A stretch of 64,000 nt of DNA from Leishmania mexicana MHOM/GT/2001/U1103 (lineage: Eukaryota; Euglenozoa; Kinetoplastea; Trypanosomatida; Trypanosomatidae). Below are positions 1 through 12,500 of this stretch, in pieces (within the stretch, counting starts at the first letter, position 1; each line of letters starts with the position of its first letter). The notes below the pieces were generated by a model, which had not been told where the DNA came from, did not search any database, and saw only the letters and a list, made by a program, of their open reading frames with translations. The DNA is taken from positions 281,998 through 345,997 of the forward strand of contig NC_018327.1 in NCBI RefSeq assembly GCF_000234665.1, in the 5' to 3' direction. Position numbers and translations under genes: made by a program.

Positions 1-1284
1 AGTGGTCCGCGCGGGTGGACGTCGCCGACGACCCCCCTCCCCCATCGAATCCCTCGACAACGGAGCAAAACAAAACAGACAAAAACAAATACCCAACACA
101 GAAACGCAAGAGAGACGCCGTGGACTCGTAGGAAAGGCGACGCCAGGGGGCGAGCCAAAGCGCCGGCAAAAGACGGAGACCAAACACAGTGACTACAACG
201 ATGAACTCCACTAAGAAAAAAAAAGAAAAGACGCCCGCATCACCCACTGGCGCCCTCCTCGACAGCCACGCAGCTCTGAGAAGCGTACAGCTGTACGCTA
301 CCGTAAAGACGTGCTCAAACGCATATCGCCACACACGGGCGCAGACGGGCACACGCGAGAGGCCACGGACGACATTCGACGTGAGCAGGACCGTGTCATC
401 GCCGGGTCGCATCGACAGCGCACAAAAAGGTGAAGGGCCTATAATCCTAATCATAGTTCAAAAGGCTTGTCGAGCCTCTCACCCCCCGCCTCCCTCCCAC
501 CCACGGCGAAAACGAACGCCGACGACACATCAACATATAAGCAACGACGAAAAAAGAAAAGTGCCAACGAGACATACATGTGCGCGAGAACGTACACACG
601 CACCCTCCCTCCCTCCCCCTCCCCCTTTTTCCACCACCCGCCTTCTACCTTCCACCCGGCACACGTGTGCGTCGGCCGAAGGGGGTGCGGCCTTTTTTCT
701 TTTTTTTTCCCTTGGGGAGGAAGGGGGGCGTTTCTCGTGCAGGCAAAGGTCAAGGCAGTGAAGCAAGAAACATACACACGTGAGGGAAGCAGAGGGGAAG
801 GGGAAGGGGGTGGATAGATCGGGCCGTGATTCCAGGAGGGGAGTCCGAAGCAGAGGACGGAGGATGAGGAACGAAACGACGAAAAAAAAAAGAAAAAGAG
901 TAGCGGAAGAAGAAAACAACAAAACGAAACGACACACCCACACAGAAAAGGAAGAGAATCGAACGCAACAACGAGCGATCATGCACGCATGCATGCAGCA
1001 GCTTGACGCATGCGCTGGTACGGGGCTGGAAAGGGTGGGGAGGGGAGGTAGATCAAAGCACTAGAGCCCCACACATCTCGGGCGTAGCTGCGGAGGAGCA
1101 GGCATAGCTCAACACGAAGAGAGCAGCAGGAACAGAAATACAGGATCGATTCCCCAACTCCCTCGGCGTTCTTCGGAGACCCGTACACGCGTTTACGTTT
1201 CTTCTCGTGGTGCAGCTATGAAAAGCAATGCGACTCTCCGCAGTGATGCCGTTACTTTACCGGTGGTAAGTTCCCCTATGGGTT
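1..1284. other. Gene-free left edge, 3' flank of the 316-residue protein gene
   Basis: No coding region is supportable here. On the plus strand the DNA is purine-rich with short A and G runs, so the transcript of the minus-strand unit would be C/U-rich, as expected of a Leishmania 3' UTR plus intergenic spacer. Short open frames are low-complexity and overlap each other on both strands. Confidence 0.6.
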
Positions 1285-2235
1285 CTACCACGGTCGCCGA
1301 GCGAGCGCTCTGCGTCCTCTGCGGCGCTGCTCTTTTTCCTCCACCTGTTGCAGCTCACACAGTTGCTGCGACAGCGCTTCATGCAGCATGCGCGTTTCGT
1401 TCAGTAATGCCCGCAAGTGCTGCATCTTCTCATCGCGCGTGGAGAAAGACGCTGCGGATGACGAGAAACTGCCGCCAGCGCTTCGAAGGTGCTGGTCGCC
1501 GGAGGAGGACAAGAACGATAGTGCTAAGGCAGGAGACGTAGGCTGCCCATGACGGTGCTTCGACACAGCACACATCGTGTGTATATCCGTTGCACTCGCC
1601 AGTGGACGCATGGAAGAAGCAGCGGCCTCCTCACGAGTTGAGATGTACTTGGGCAGCTGTTGGGCGCCGTTGGGCAGCGGCGGCGCATCCCCCACCCTAA
1701 AAAATACAGTGAAGGAAGCGCCTGGGGTCGCCTTGGCGGAAACGGTAGGCAGCGGCACAGCACCCACCGCTGCATCTTGAGTTGATGCACCTTTGAGCAC
1801 ATCAGCTGTGATCGAGTGGCAGCGGCGATGCGCTTGCAAACGGCGCTGCTGAATATCCTGTGCCAACGCCACGTCGAACACATCCATGGGCAATATTTGG
1901 CGCCCATCACCAGCAGCCGCGGACGCCGACCCGGCAACCACGGCGGCGGCTACCCTGTTCTCCACAGGTGACCCCGAGAGAGACGGTGGTACATGCATCC
2001 AGGACAGTGATTGCAGGGGCACTCCGCTCACACTTGGCGACAAGGACGAGGACCATGTGCGGCTGGAGGAGTCATAGTGCAGACTTTCCTGCGTCAACGA
2101 CGAGCGCGTCACACCGCCCGTGTCGTCCGTCCACCGCCGTGCGCCGTCGCTGAGACTCGTACACGACACGGACGACAGTAGCAGTGGCTTTGTGACGAGC
2201 TCGTACCGCTGCGACAGCTGATGGGAAGAAGACAT
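1285..2235 (-). CDS. Hypothetical protein, 316 aa, with C-terminal coiled coil
   Basis: I do not recognise this protein. The frame is open further upstream, but the ATG at 2235 (MSSSHQLSQR) is chosen because a classical splice acceptor (pyrimidine tract then AG at 2337-2338) lies between it and the upstream initiation codon at 2430. Residues 1 to about 260 are Ser/Ala/Pro-rich and probably largely disordered. The last 45 or so residues (MQHLRALLNETRMLHEALSQ, then a Glu/Gln-rich stretch and an Arg-rich end) look like a single amphipathic helix or short coiled coil. No signal peptide, membrane segment or catalytic motif is visible. Composition fits a rapidly evolving Leishmania hypothetical protein. 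The frame is long and uninterrupted with coding-like base composition, so I think it is real, but no function can be given. Confidence 0.7.
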   Translation of the reverse strand: MSSSHQLSQRYELVTKPLLLSSVSCTSLSDGARRWTDDTGGVTRSSLTQESLHYDSSSRTWSSSLSPSVSGVPLQSLSWMHVPPSLSGSPVENRVAAAVVAGSASAAAGDGRQILPMDVFDVALAQDIQQRRLQAHRRCHSITADVLKGASTQDAAVGAVPLPTVSAKATPGASFTVFFRVGDAPPLPNGAQQLPKYISTREEAAASSMRPLASATDIHTMCAVSKHRHGQPTSPALALSFLSSSGDQHLRSAGGSFSSSAASFSTRDEKMQHLRALLNETRMLHEALSQQLCELQQVEEKEQRRRGRRALARRPW

Positions 2236-2336
2236 GCGGATGAGCACCGGAAAGACAGAGGCGCGGTGGGAAGGCGGAAGGCGGAAGGCGGGACGGACGC
2301 AAAGCGATACAGAAGGATAATAACAATACTGAGAAA

Positions 2337-2338
2337 CT
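2337..2338 (-). promoter_or_regulatory. Predicted spliced-leader acceptor AG for the 316-residue protein gene
   Basis: On the minus strand the sequence reads TTTTTCTTCTTTTTTTAG, a textbook polypyrimidine tract followed by the first AG. It would give a 5' UTR of about 100 nt before the ATG at 2235 and excludes the longer open frame. Prediction from sequence only. Confidence 0.65.
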
Positions 2339-3388
2339 AAAAAAAGAAGAAAAATACGACGGCGAAACGCCTTCGCTTTTTGTTTTGTGCGTCCACTCCG
2401 AAAACGATGCGAATGGGCATACACGACCACTCAGACTAACGCTATAGGTATATAGATATATGGAGGGGGGCGGAACTACACAGAAACGGGCGCGGAGGAG
2501 CAGGAGGTGTGTGAGGCGATTCCGCGTACGCGTGATAGACGGGTATAGATAGAGGAGGACGCAAGTGTACTGATCTGGACTAGGTCACAAACAGGGAGAG
2601 AGAAGCTCGGGGGCACACCGATACACAGACGCACAGACGTATGTGTATAGGTGTACGTGGGCTCAATGACAACAAGAAAAGCTGTCAAGGTTCGTGTGGT
2701 CCTCGCTCAGAAACCAACGAAAAAAAGCACCGAAAAGGGGGAGGGGAAGAGGAAAAGGGTAGCCCCCGTGTGTGCACCTGGATATGCTGTGGTGGACAGT
2801 GAGAGGGAGGGGGGAGGGGGGACCGGGAGGGGAAGAGGCGACCTCTCCTTTAACGCGAGGACAGAGCAAAGAAGCAGCGCAGAACAGCTGAACGACGGCA
2901 GGCAGAAGACGTCCCGGCACGAGCGTCCGCAGGAGCAAAACGGTGACAAGAGGAGGAGAGAGGTAGGGAGTTGTGGTGGACTGATTCCAGCGCGTGTATA
3001 CCCAGAAAGCACAGCGAACAGATAGGGAGAGTTACCAAGTAATAATGTGAAGGTAGGTGAAAATAAGAAGGGAGAAAAATGATGTGTGTGAGAGAGAGAG
3101 GGTGCTGCAGAACGGAAGAAAAAAATGTAATGAGCGTCGTGGCCAACGCGAGATCGAAGCGGAAACGCTGGCGTGACGTTGTGTGTGTGTGTGTGTGTGC
3201 GTTGGGGGAGGGGAGGGGAGGGGAGAGGGAGGTGACAACGGCCAAAGCGAAGGCCGGAGAAAAGGGATGAATGTAGAGGGTCCGTCAAGGAAGAGACGGA
3301 GAAGGAGGAGGTGAGAGCGTGTGCGTGAGAGAGAGAGAGAGGAAAAGAGAAGCAGGGAAGAAACAGCAGCGCTTATGTCCTGACGTTA
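2339..3388. other. Gene-free spacer up to the first assembly gap
   Basis: Purine-rich on the plus strand with short microsatellites such as (GT)n near 3180-3200 and GGGGA repeats. Nothing coding is supportable. Confidence 0.55.
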
Positions 3389-3488
3389 NNNNNNNNNNNN
3401 NNNNNNNNNNNNNNNNNNNNNNNNNNNNNNNNNNNNNNNNNNNNNNNNNNNNNNNNNNNNNNNNNNNNNNNNNNNNNNNNNNNNNNNN
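3389..3488. other. Assembly gap (100 N)
   Basis: Exactly 100 unknown bases, a conventional scaffold placeholder. The true length is unknown, so sequence could be missing between the 316-residue protein gene and SEC10. Confidence 0.98.
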
Positions 3489-3904
3489 GGGCCGAGATTC
3501 GAGGGAGGAGGGAGGGGAGACCTGGTGAGGCGGCAACAGCAAGCACAAAAACAGATGGCACGGCGAATATCGCTTTTGAAGCGCAGTCACATGAATGGAA
3601 TATATATATATATGCATAGAAGGGAAAAGGCGAAAGAAATCCGCAGCCGCGGCGATGGGGGCGTGGCGAGAAAAAAAAGAGAAGCGGGCAAAGCCGGTGA
3701 GGCTGCAGTTAGTCGCCACAGGCAGCAGAAAAAAAAAAACAATACTAAACAACACAAAGACGCAAGGAAATGACAGACCCAGGGTGGGGTGGGGTGGGGT
3801 GGGGAGGGAGGTAGGAAGGGGTAACGTTGTCAAGCAAGGAGCACGCGCAAGCAGGAAAAAAGACACGTTCAAGATGAGATTTACTTCCCAGGAAACAAGA
3901 AGAC

Positions 3905-4246
3905 ATATATGTAGAGATATATGTAGAGATATATGTAGATATATATGTAGATATATATGTAGATATATATGTAGATATATGTAGATATATGTAGATATAT
4001 ATGTAGATATATGTAGAGATATATGTAGAGATATATGTAGAGATATATGTAGAGATATATGTAGATATATGTAGATATATATGTAGATATATGTAGATAT
4101 ATGTAGATATATATGTAGATATATGTAGATATATATGTAGATATATGTAGATATATGTAGATATATATGTAGGTATATATGTAGATATATATGTAGATAT
4201 ATGTAGAGATATATGTAGAGATATATGTAGATATATATAGATATAT
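3905..4246. repeat. AT-rich minisatellite of ATATATGTAG-type units
   Basis: About 340 bp built from 10- to 12-bp units in which ATATATGTAG alternates with ATATATATGTAG and GAGATATATGTAG variants. It sits in the spacer between SEC10 and the 316-residue protein gene, close to the 100-N gap, and interrupts an otherwise GC-rich, purine-skewed spacer. The apparent [12 protein letters not shown] peptide and its antisense are translations of the repeat. Confidence 0.9.
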
Positions 4247-5595
4247 AAGCAGGGCGGCTCACACACGGGCAAGCGCGCCGCAGACACGCGAAAGAAAAGA
4301 GACCACACAAGAATCAACGTAGGAGAGAGGGTGCCGGCAAAGGAGAATACGAGGGGAGGGGGAGGGGAGGTTTGAAAGAAGAGCACGACACGTCACAGAG
4401 CGCTCCACATACACACACACACAAACACACACACACAAAGAGAGAGACAGAAGCGGGTGAAAAACGGAAGGAGGAGCAGATGGTGCAATGGTGTATACAA
4501 AGAAAAGACAGAGATGTGGCGCCCCGGCCGTGTGTCTGAGAGAGAGAGAAGCTGCTGCTCTGTGTACGTGCGGAAAGTCGAAGTGCTGAGAAAATGAGTG
4601 GAGGGAGAGCGGGATATAGAAAAAAAACGGTGAAACCGAACGGAACGAAAGCAAAACAAAACAAAACATACACACGCGCGCGACAAAGGGAGCAAAGAGC
4701 CACCACCGCTCCAGAGATTACCTTTGAGGCTTCTCCCTTCCTCCCTCTATATATATATATGATGATGATGCGTGACAAGATGAATTGGGGGTAGGAGGGG
4801 GAGGGGGAGGGGGAATCCGCGAGAGGGAGAAGTCTCTCTCTCTCTCTGTGTGTCTCAGAAAAAGGACGAATGCCTCGATGAAATCACCAAGAAGGGTCAC
4901 AGAGACCGAGAGAACGGAAAAGGACACCACAAAGCCCTGAGAAGGAAAGCACAACAACGCCAAAAGGGCACACGAGCGCTGGCAAGCCAGGGATGCCAGA
5001 AAGGGACATAAGGTGAACGAAATAAAACAGAAAAAAGAGATGCACAGGCGTGACGCGGTGGTGATGGTCGGGAGCAAAGCGGGGCCGGGGTACGGGATAT
5101 GCCGGCTGACGAGCCGCGAGAGAGAACCCCAAGGAAGAGGGGACGCACCTACTCACAGGCACGCGCGCGCGCACGAGAGAGAGGACGAGGGAACCACAGT
5201 CCAGTGATTCACAGGAAAACGAAACAAGGGTTACAAACACGGAGGCGCAAAGGCAAAGACCAAATATTAGGGAAAGAGGACTGGATGGGGTAAGGCCAAA
5301 AAAAAACAGACAACAGACACAGGATACGGATATCAATATATATATATGTGTATCTGCTGGTATGAGACCGTATGTTTCTCTCTGTGTGTGGGGGGGGGGG
5401 GGTACGGGTTTTTTCCCCAACGTTGGGCACACGCTTCTTCGCTTTTTTAAGATTTGTTCTGGTATTTCGTGGTCGCTGACGAGCGCGGAGCTTTGCGTGG
5501 TGGTGCAACACAGCAACGACACCCACTCACCCTCACTGGAACGAGGACGGAACAAAAAAAAAACGCGGTGGCACTTCCGCTTCCGCTTTTTTGTT

Positions 5596-5632
<37 letters not shown>

Positions 5633-7896
5633 CGCTTGACTCTGTCACTTCCTCTACGTGTTGCGTTCCCTTCCCTCGACTTCAACGGACCTTCCCCACT
5701 CAGGGCAGACGATTTGCCGCACTTCCTCTCCAACGTGCAGTCCTTGAGCAGCGACGGCCTCTTGAGCCTTCTGTTCTTCGTTGAGAAATGACGACAGGAA
5801 AGGGGTGATACGTGTGTGCTCGATGACTCAAGCCCCGGTGCAAGCTTCGCAACAAGCACACACACACAGACGGAACTAAGGCCCTCGACTGCTAGCACGC
5901 AGAGGCGCACCCTCGACTTACGAGGGCTTTGTATTCGAGGCAGTTTTCACGAACACTAGATCCGTCGTACAGTCTTTTTTTTCTCTCCTGCCGCCTCTCC
6001 CTACCGTAGTTCTTCCAATGGCGTTGCTTGAGCGCCTACCCACCTCTCGCACGGATGCACCGGGGTGAGGGGGGGGAGAAGCACACAAAACACACGGGCA
6101 AGCACGCACAAAAGAAAGTCCAGCGAAATCGAAATAAAGCAGGGGGAAGGGAGGGGGGAAGCGGAGGCGTTTGGTTTCGTTCGAATGTTCTTTCTTCGCT
6201 TCCTTCGCCTGCATCAGCATGAGGTGGGCGTTGGCTCGTGCGCAGCGGAGTTGAGACAATGCCTCGCTGCGCTGCTCCGGCCAATCCGCACACGCCGTGA
6301 GTCCGAAGAGAGCAAAACAGCAAAAAAAACGAAGGAAACAAGTCAAAGACAGAAAGGGAAAAAAGAGATGAACGTTGTTTGGTGCTGGTGTGGTGGTGCT
6401 CAAAGGGGCGCGCGAGATGCCCGTGCGTGCGCGGGTGCCCGTTGGGGCGCACAGGTAGCGTGGCGGAGGGGGGAGGCGAAGGAAAGGCGCCAGTGAGGAC
6501 AGAGAGAGGGTCACGTGCTACGGCGCCTGCCCTGTTGCAGCGTCCGTTCACACCCGAAGTAGCGCAACACAAACTCGCACCGGTGCCCTGTGCACACCCT
6601 CGGGCCTGACTCTGCTTCCGTGCCTTCTTCAGCCTACGCAGTCCCTCAGGCCTGCGCGCTGGCAATGTGAGCTCGGCAAGAGAAAAACAAACGACGTCGC
6701 GAAGCCGCTGTTGCCAAGCAGAGAGTTGCAAAGGAAGGCAGGGGGGGGGGCAACAAAATGCGAAACAAAAAAGGGAGAATCGCGCAAGAGCCAACCAAGG
6801 CACGACGGACACACACAGAGAGAAAAATTCAAACGATGACGATGCGATGATCCGCGCCTCTTGTCGTTTCTTTCGGTCGAGACGAAGGGTCTGGTGAGCT
6901 ATGTGTAGGTGGGTAGGCCGGCTCGGTGATCGTTGTGTCGCCCGACGAGAATGCGGAGAGGAGGGAAAAGGGGAAGATGGTGTCCCTATGATGGGCTCTG
7001 TCACTCCGACTCAGGCAGCGCTGCTCAGTAACACGTGCACAGGCAGAGACAAAGAGATGCATGTACGAATGCGCACGCCCGTTGCAAACCTCCAACACGC
7101 GTGCTCCGTAACTTTATATGTGTCCTTCTCCGCTCTGCAACAGTTGCTGAGACACCAGTCTTGCTACCTCGGTCTTGCTCCCGGGATCGACCTATGCGTT
7201 CTGCACTAATTTCTGCTATCGCCTTCCTTGTCGTCCGCACGGAGGCCTCTCACCAATGTTTCGCGGATTGCACCCTCTGCGCTTTTGGACGGGGTGGCCT
7301 CCTTCCGGTGATGCGGCGGTGGGAAGACTCGGGAGGTCGCGAAGGAATGTTCACGAACGTTTCGGGGTTGGCTAAGGACGGATAAAGACAGAGAGGATAC
7401 AGGTGGGATTCCACGAGAAGCAGGCACACGCTCGCAGCAAATGCGGCACATCGGAACATTGTACCAACGAGGTTGGGGGATGGACAGTGCAGCCGAAATA
7501 GAGGCGCACACGCTCGTGCGTGAGCGTGGATGTGTGCCACGAAAATGCGGTAAGGAGAGGGAGAAGCGTCGAAGAGGGTTGGGAGAGAAGAGTCAACACA
7601 ACCAAAAAGAAAGACACACATAAGGGAGGCTGATATCCGGGCCGATATCACGCATGCGGTCCTGCGCGCATGCAACACCACACCCGCCGTGCACCTGCAA
7701 CAGCCTTCTGCTGATCGGCTGAACAAGGCGGTAGAGAAATCCAGTAGGCAAAGTACGTCAACGTGTCCATCCCTGTCACAGACAAGCCAGCCAAAGCATA
7801 CGCCTACACCACCACACTTCACCTCCCGCTGTCGCGCTGCGGCTAACCCCTCGCCAGCTAGCACGAACCATCCGACCGTCGTATCGGGTCGTGTGT
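4247..7896. other. Gene-free spacer downstream of SEC10
   Basis: Mixed low-complexity DNA: (TG)15 at 5601-5630, G and C runs, poly-A and poly-T islands. I found no open frame with coding composition on either strand. It is probably the long SEC10 3' UTR plus the intergenic spacer. A short gene could be hidden next to the assembly gap. Confidence 0.5.
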
Positions 7897-8056
7897 CTAA
7901 CGGGCTCGTCCTGGCCTTCCGCACCCCTTCGTCGCACACGTGCTGCGCCATCGGCCCAGAACGGAGACTTCCGGGTGCACAGCACGCCGCCATCCACGCG
8001 GGCCGCGCTCAGAGCCCGGCTCCAGGGGCGCGGGCGGCGGCGTCTGTCGGGCGGGG
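7897..8056. repeat. 160-bp dispersed repeat, copy A
   Basis: This block recurs at 33950-34108 in the same orientation with only a handful of substitutions and indels. Shared core: from CTAACGGGCTCG to CTGTCGGGCGGG. Flanks diverge abruptly at both ends. GC-rich and located in a 3'-flanking spacer, it could be a fragment of a SIDER-type degenerate retroposon, but I cannot assign a family from sequence alone. Confidence 0.8.
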
Positions 8057-9517
8057 TAATAGGGGGATGCCTCCCCGGCGTCGGAGAGCAGTACGACCAA
8101 ATCTGTAATCTATACAGTTGGTGCCGGTGCGTCCGGTATTGCCGATGTGGCAGGCTCGCCCATCTTGTCCATGTGTTCCAATCCACAGTGGCCACAGACA
8201 CCCTGAAGTGAGAGGCGTACGCGACGGGCCGGCAGCGCCAGCGCTTGTGCCCCGATCCGCCTCGGCACGTCCCCTTCACAAGTGCAGGGCCGCCGTGAGA
8301 GCGCCACGAGGAGGGAGAGCGAGCGCGTAGCAGCAGCGGCCGCACTTGCGTTCCTGTGCCGTGGTTTTCCCAGCAGTCCTTGCCGCAGGTCAGGCCCCGC
8401 CTCCACACTCCGCGCCGCAGCTGCAAGCAAGGGGTCCGCAGCCCCCTGCCTGTGCACCGGTGAGTGCGCCATCACGATAGCGCATCGCAGCTGCGCCTGA
8501 CTTGATGGCCATCTGCCCGCAGCGAGTAAGGCGACGCCGCAACACGGGACAGTCGCTGCGCGCACGACGCTAGCGTCTTCCTCGTCCGGAGGGTGCGCCC
8601 GCAGCCCGGCAGATGATGATACGCTGCCGCACACGCGACCGCTGCGCATGACGGAGGTGTGCACGTGCGGGGCTCCGAGGGGTGCCCATGCCTGCGCACC
8701 GGCGTCAGAGCTGCAGAGGCGTTCTGACGACACAGCCATCCGGCGCGCGCACCCATCCCCACCCCAAGTGCGCAAGGTGGCCTCCTGGCGTGGCCGCGGA
8801 GACACGCAGGCAGGTGCGGCGCAACAGCGCTGTGGGGTCGGGGGCAGGAGCTCGGGCTCTTCGAGTGGGTGTCCGTTGTCTGGGTATTTGGGGGCACCCA
8901 CGACGACTGCGGCTGCTTTGGCGTGAAGGTGCTGCTCAGGGGCCTTCCAGTAGTTGCCGACCAGCACCACTCGACCGCGCGGTGGCGCCGTGGAGCAACG
9001 CTGACGTCAGCCGTTCTACGTAGGAGTAGCGGAGGGGATTCGCTCATATACCGGACACTTGATCCGAAAACGACAAGATAAGAAGTCGAGGCAACGCCAC
9101 ACCATATAAGACAGAAACTGCAGGCACTTTCACGCTTCCCGCACCCCTTCAAAGCCGGTAATGCGAGCCTCCATCCATTACGGCCCGTGTTGACGCAGCA
9201 GATGTGACGCTAGCGTGTACCACTTCGGCCGGGCGATGTCCACGAGAAGAGATGAGCGCAGACGCGCCAGATAGGAACCCCGCTGCGTTGCTCCCTTAAC
9301 AAGGGGGGGGAAGATATCATGGCCCACGTCTTGCCCGACAGCATGAGGGTAGCACGAAGCGCGCACACGCGTGCAGAGCGGGCGATTTGTAGAAAAAAAA
9401 TCGAGTCAGAGTGGCTCCTGCCCCAATGTTCAAAGAATAACCTACGCGCCTTGACAGGCTTTTTTTCAAAACCTGTGCAGTCATCCTTGCGAACCGTCTT
9501 CCCGTCTCGCAGAGCTC
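8057..9517. other. GC-rich spacer / SEC10 3' UTR
   Basis: More GC-rich than the rest of the spacer. A 286-codon minus-strand frame (8110-8970) ends in a short Cys/His cluster (VCGHCGLEHMDKMGE) but otherwise lacks domain structure. It may be decayed coding or retroposon DNA rather than a working gene. Confidence 0.4.
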
Positions 9518-12500
9518 CTACTGGAAGATGATCTTCATGGCTGAACGCACGTCTTGGCGGATGCGCAGATAGCGCAGCTTCTCCTCTGTCGACATGAGCT
9601 TCAGATAGCCTGATTCCTTCACCTCGCGAATGTGATCCAGTGGCATGATGAGCAGACTGCTCGTTTCCTTCAGCATCTGAAACAGCACCTCGACCACGGC
9701 ACCACCAAGTCCTGGCGTGTTCGTGAGCGGGGCCATCGCCTCCTTGTAGGCAGTCACGTCCTGCTTATACACAAGCGCGCCGCGGTCGTTGGCAACGAAG
9801 CTCTTGAGGTGAGCCGAAATCCCGCGGTACAGGCACACACCCAAGGTGCGCACAAAGGAAGATGGCCCGCCATCGCCGTATAAAAGCTGCTGAAGGTTCA
9901 TTGTACGTGCGCGCGCCCGCACGGCGCTGACGCTCGAGGCAGACGAGACTGTGAATGCCCCTTTCGTGGAGGACGGCATCATTGACTCCAGCATGGAGGT
10001 AGTACCGCCAGTGCCGCTGACCGCATCTGTCACCGCTGCCCGCGCGGCCTGATGCTGCTGCGCCGCTGCGCTGAGGGCCCCGCCGGCGGCCGTCTGCGAC
10101 GACATCTGCCCCTGGTGTACCTGTCCATTCGACAATCGAATAAACTCGGAAGCCATATCGAATTGGCGTGTGATGTAGTAGCAGAACAAGGTGCAGGCAC
10201 GCGTGCACGGCGGTGCCACCGTGCCGGCGTCGTCGTTCTTCGAGTCCGCTTTGGGCAAGTAGTCGCTCTTCAGCTGATAGTGCTGCAGAATCGAGAGGGA
10301 GCGAAGAAGAATTGCCTGCACGCACATGTTCAGTACGCGCTCCGAGCGCTCATCTACCGCCTCCAGAGCGGAGCTGCGAGCCTCCTCAACGTCCTGAATA
10401 AGCCGCGGGTACTGTTGCAGTAGCGGGACACAAATGGCATTTGTTGTGTCACTAAGAGTCATAAGGGAGGACTGGGCGAAGAGCAGCATTCGAATTGCAC
10501 ACTGCTGCGGCTCCATCTTTAGTGGCTGCAACAGCTCGTCCTCTGACTTGGGCTTGACTCGCCAGTTATCGCGATCGTTGCGCAGCGAATCCAGAACCTT
10601 GCGCAGCTCCGCATCGAGGTAGTTGCCGACGTACACGAGTGTGGCCTTGATGAGGTCGTACACGTACGAGCCCACCTCCTTAGGAAGCGCGTACGTCTTC
10701 ACGCGGCCAGCCACCTCCGTCAGACACGTTATTACCTCCTTCATCTTCGCCATGTGCGCCTCGCGTAGGTCAAAGAACTCGTCCGGGATGGCGTGCAGAC
10801 TGCGCGTGTACTTTTCCTCGATAAGTGTAAAGTACCGGTTCAGGAGCTCCAGCTCCGTGCGCTCAGCGCTATAGGTGGCTCGCCGCGCAAAGATGACGCC
10901 TACAAATCGGCCGAGGAACTCGACCTGGTTGGCGCTGAAGATGTTCTTGAGCTCCCTCATGTACTCCTGGTAGAAGCAGTAGAGGCGCGTCTCCATCGTG
11001 TGGTGGTAGGCAATGATATCGGCCACCCGAACGCCGCAGCGCCGCTTTGTGCGTGGGGTTAGGCTTCCCTCCGCCTGCATCATCGACGTCGCCTGGGTCT
11101 CCGCCAGCTTGATCTGCTGGCTCAGGAACGGCCTGACCACGCCGTCCGTGACACGTGACAGCAGCTGCTGGCGAGCCGTGTTGGTGGTACCGAAGATCGT
11201 CTCGACGACGACGACGTTGCGGCGAATGCGGTCGAGCAGGAAGCGGAAGGTCCGCTGCAGCTCCTTGTCGGTGTGCTGCCGGTAGTGGTCCATCGCACGC
11301 ACCTCCGACGACTGCGGCAGCGGTGGCAGCCCCGGTAACGGCTTTGGGCTCCATTCGCTGAACAAGACCACGCCCAAGTCGTTGATGGAGCGAGAAAAGA
11401 ACAGCGAAAGTAGTTCATCATTCGACGCTGTCAGCGTGTTGTACAAGGACGAGATGCGGCCAAGAGTCTTGAGCAGAGCCCGGCCGTACGCCTGATACAC
11501 GGCCGTCTGCGGATGCTCATTGTAGAAGTCGTTGAAGCACGTCACAACGTGGAAGAGGTCGGACACGAGCTCCTTGCGCAACCAGTCCACGTAAATTCGA
11601 ATGTTCCTCGCGTTGGCGGCCAAGTCGCCGAGTTCGTTCGCCAGCAGCGTGAGCCGCTGGCACCACTCGACCTGCGCCTCGGTGCAGAAGCGGAGGGCGA
11701 AGAGACGATCAAGTCCGGCCGCGACGGCGGCGGCCTCGGCGCGCTGCATGCGCACCTGTGTCAGGTCCACAATCGCGTCCCCGGCCGTGCCGTCACCGCC
11801 GTCCTCCATGGCCGCCGCCGCCTCGTCGTCGTTCCCGGCTTCTTCCTGATCGTCCTCGTCATGCTCAGCCACCGCCTCACCGCCCACCCCACCTTGCATA
11901 CGCACTGCATTGTCGTCGTCGTCGTCACCTGCCACGTCCCTGTCGGTGGCGGCTCGTGGAGAACGCTGATGTGACTGCTGTGGTGAGAGCGAGCGCGTCT
12001 GGGAACGAGGGGAGGCGTCTCTCCTTGCAGCTGGACTGCGACGTCGCGCGCCGCTGCGAAACACGCGGGGCCGGCGCATGCCATGCGCCGGCTGAGCGTC
12101 GGCGTCTAGAGCCCCTGCAGTCGCTGAGGCAGACCGCTTCGCAAGGCTGCTGTTGTCATCCCCCTCCGAATCCGCGCCAGCCCCTGCCGAGCGCGAGGAA
12201 GTCAACGCAGCGCGTGTGGTGACGGAGCTGGCGGTGCTGCCGAGCCCATAGAGCTTTTTTGCTGAGGCAGGTGCGGCGGTGCTGATTACTGTAGTGTAGA
12301 AGCGAGGGCGGAAGGCGGACACGCGTCCGGCTGCCCAGCGCGTCGTCACAGCTGCGCGTTGGGTTTTGCGGGTGGCCGAGATGGACTCCAGCAGCGCGCG
12401 CAGCTCGCTGCTTGAGATGCTCGTCATCATTTTGAAGTAGCGCAGCAGCTGCGACACCGCTTTGCCACGCTGCACGCGTGCATTGGAGTGGGCCAGATGC

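Noticed and set aside
3780..3806. GGGGT repeats resembling telomeric DNA
   Set aside because: Only about five GGGGT units inside G-rich spacer; trypanosomatid telomeres are TTAGGG, and no TTAGGG array is present.
3285..4310. 341-codon minus-strand frame rich in [10 protein letters not shown]
   Set aside because: It is translated minisatellite running into the 100-N gap, with no domain.
7250..7993. 247-codon minus-strand frame near repeat copy A
   Set aside because: Composition is Cys/Leu/Arg-rich like translated spacer, it overlaps the dispersed repeat, and it shows no domain or splice context.
8110..8970. 286-codon minus-strand frame ending in a CGHC cluster
   Set aside because: Lies in GC-rich spacer where several frames are open at once. 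No domain beyond the single cluster. Kept only as a possible relic in the spacer entry.
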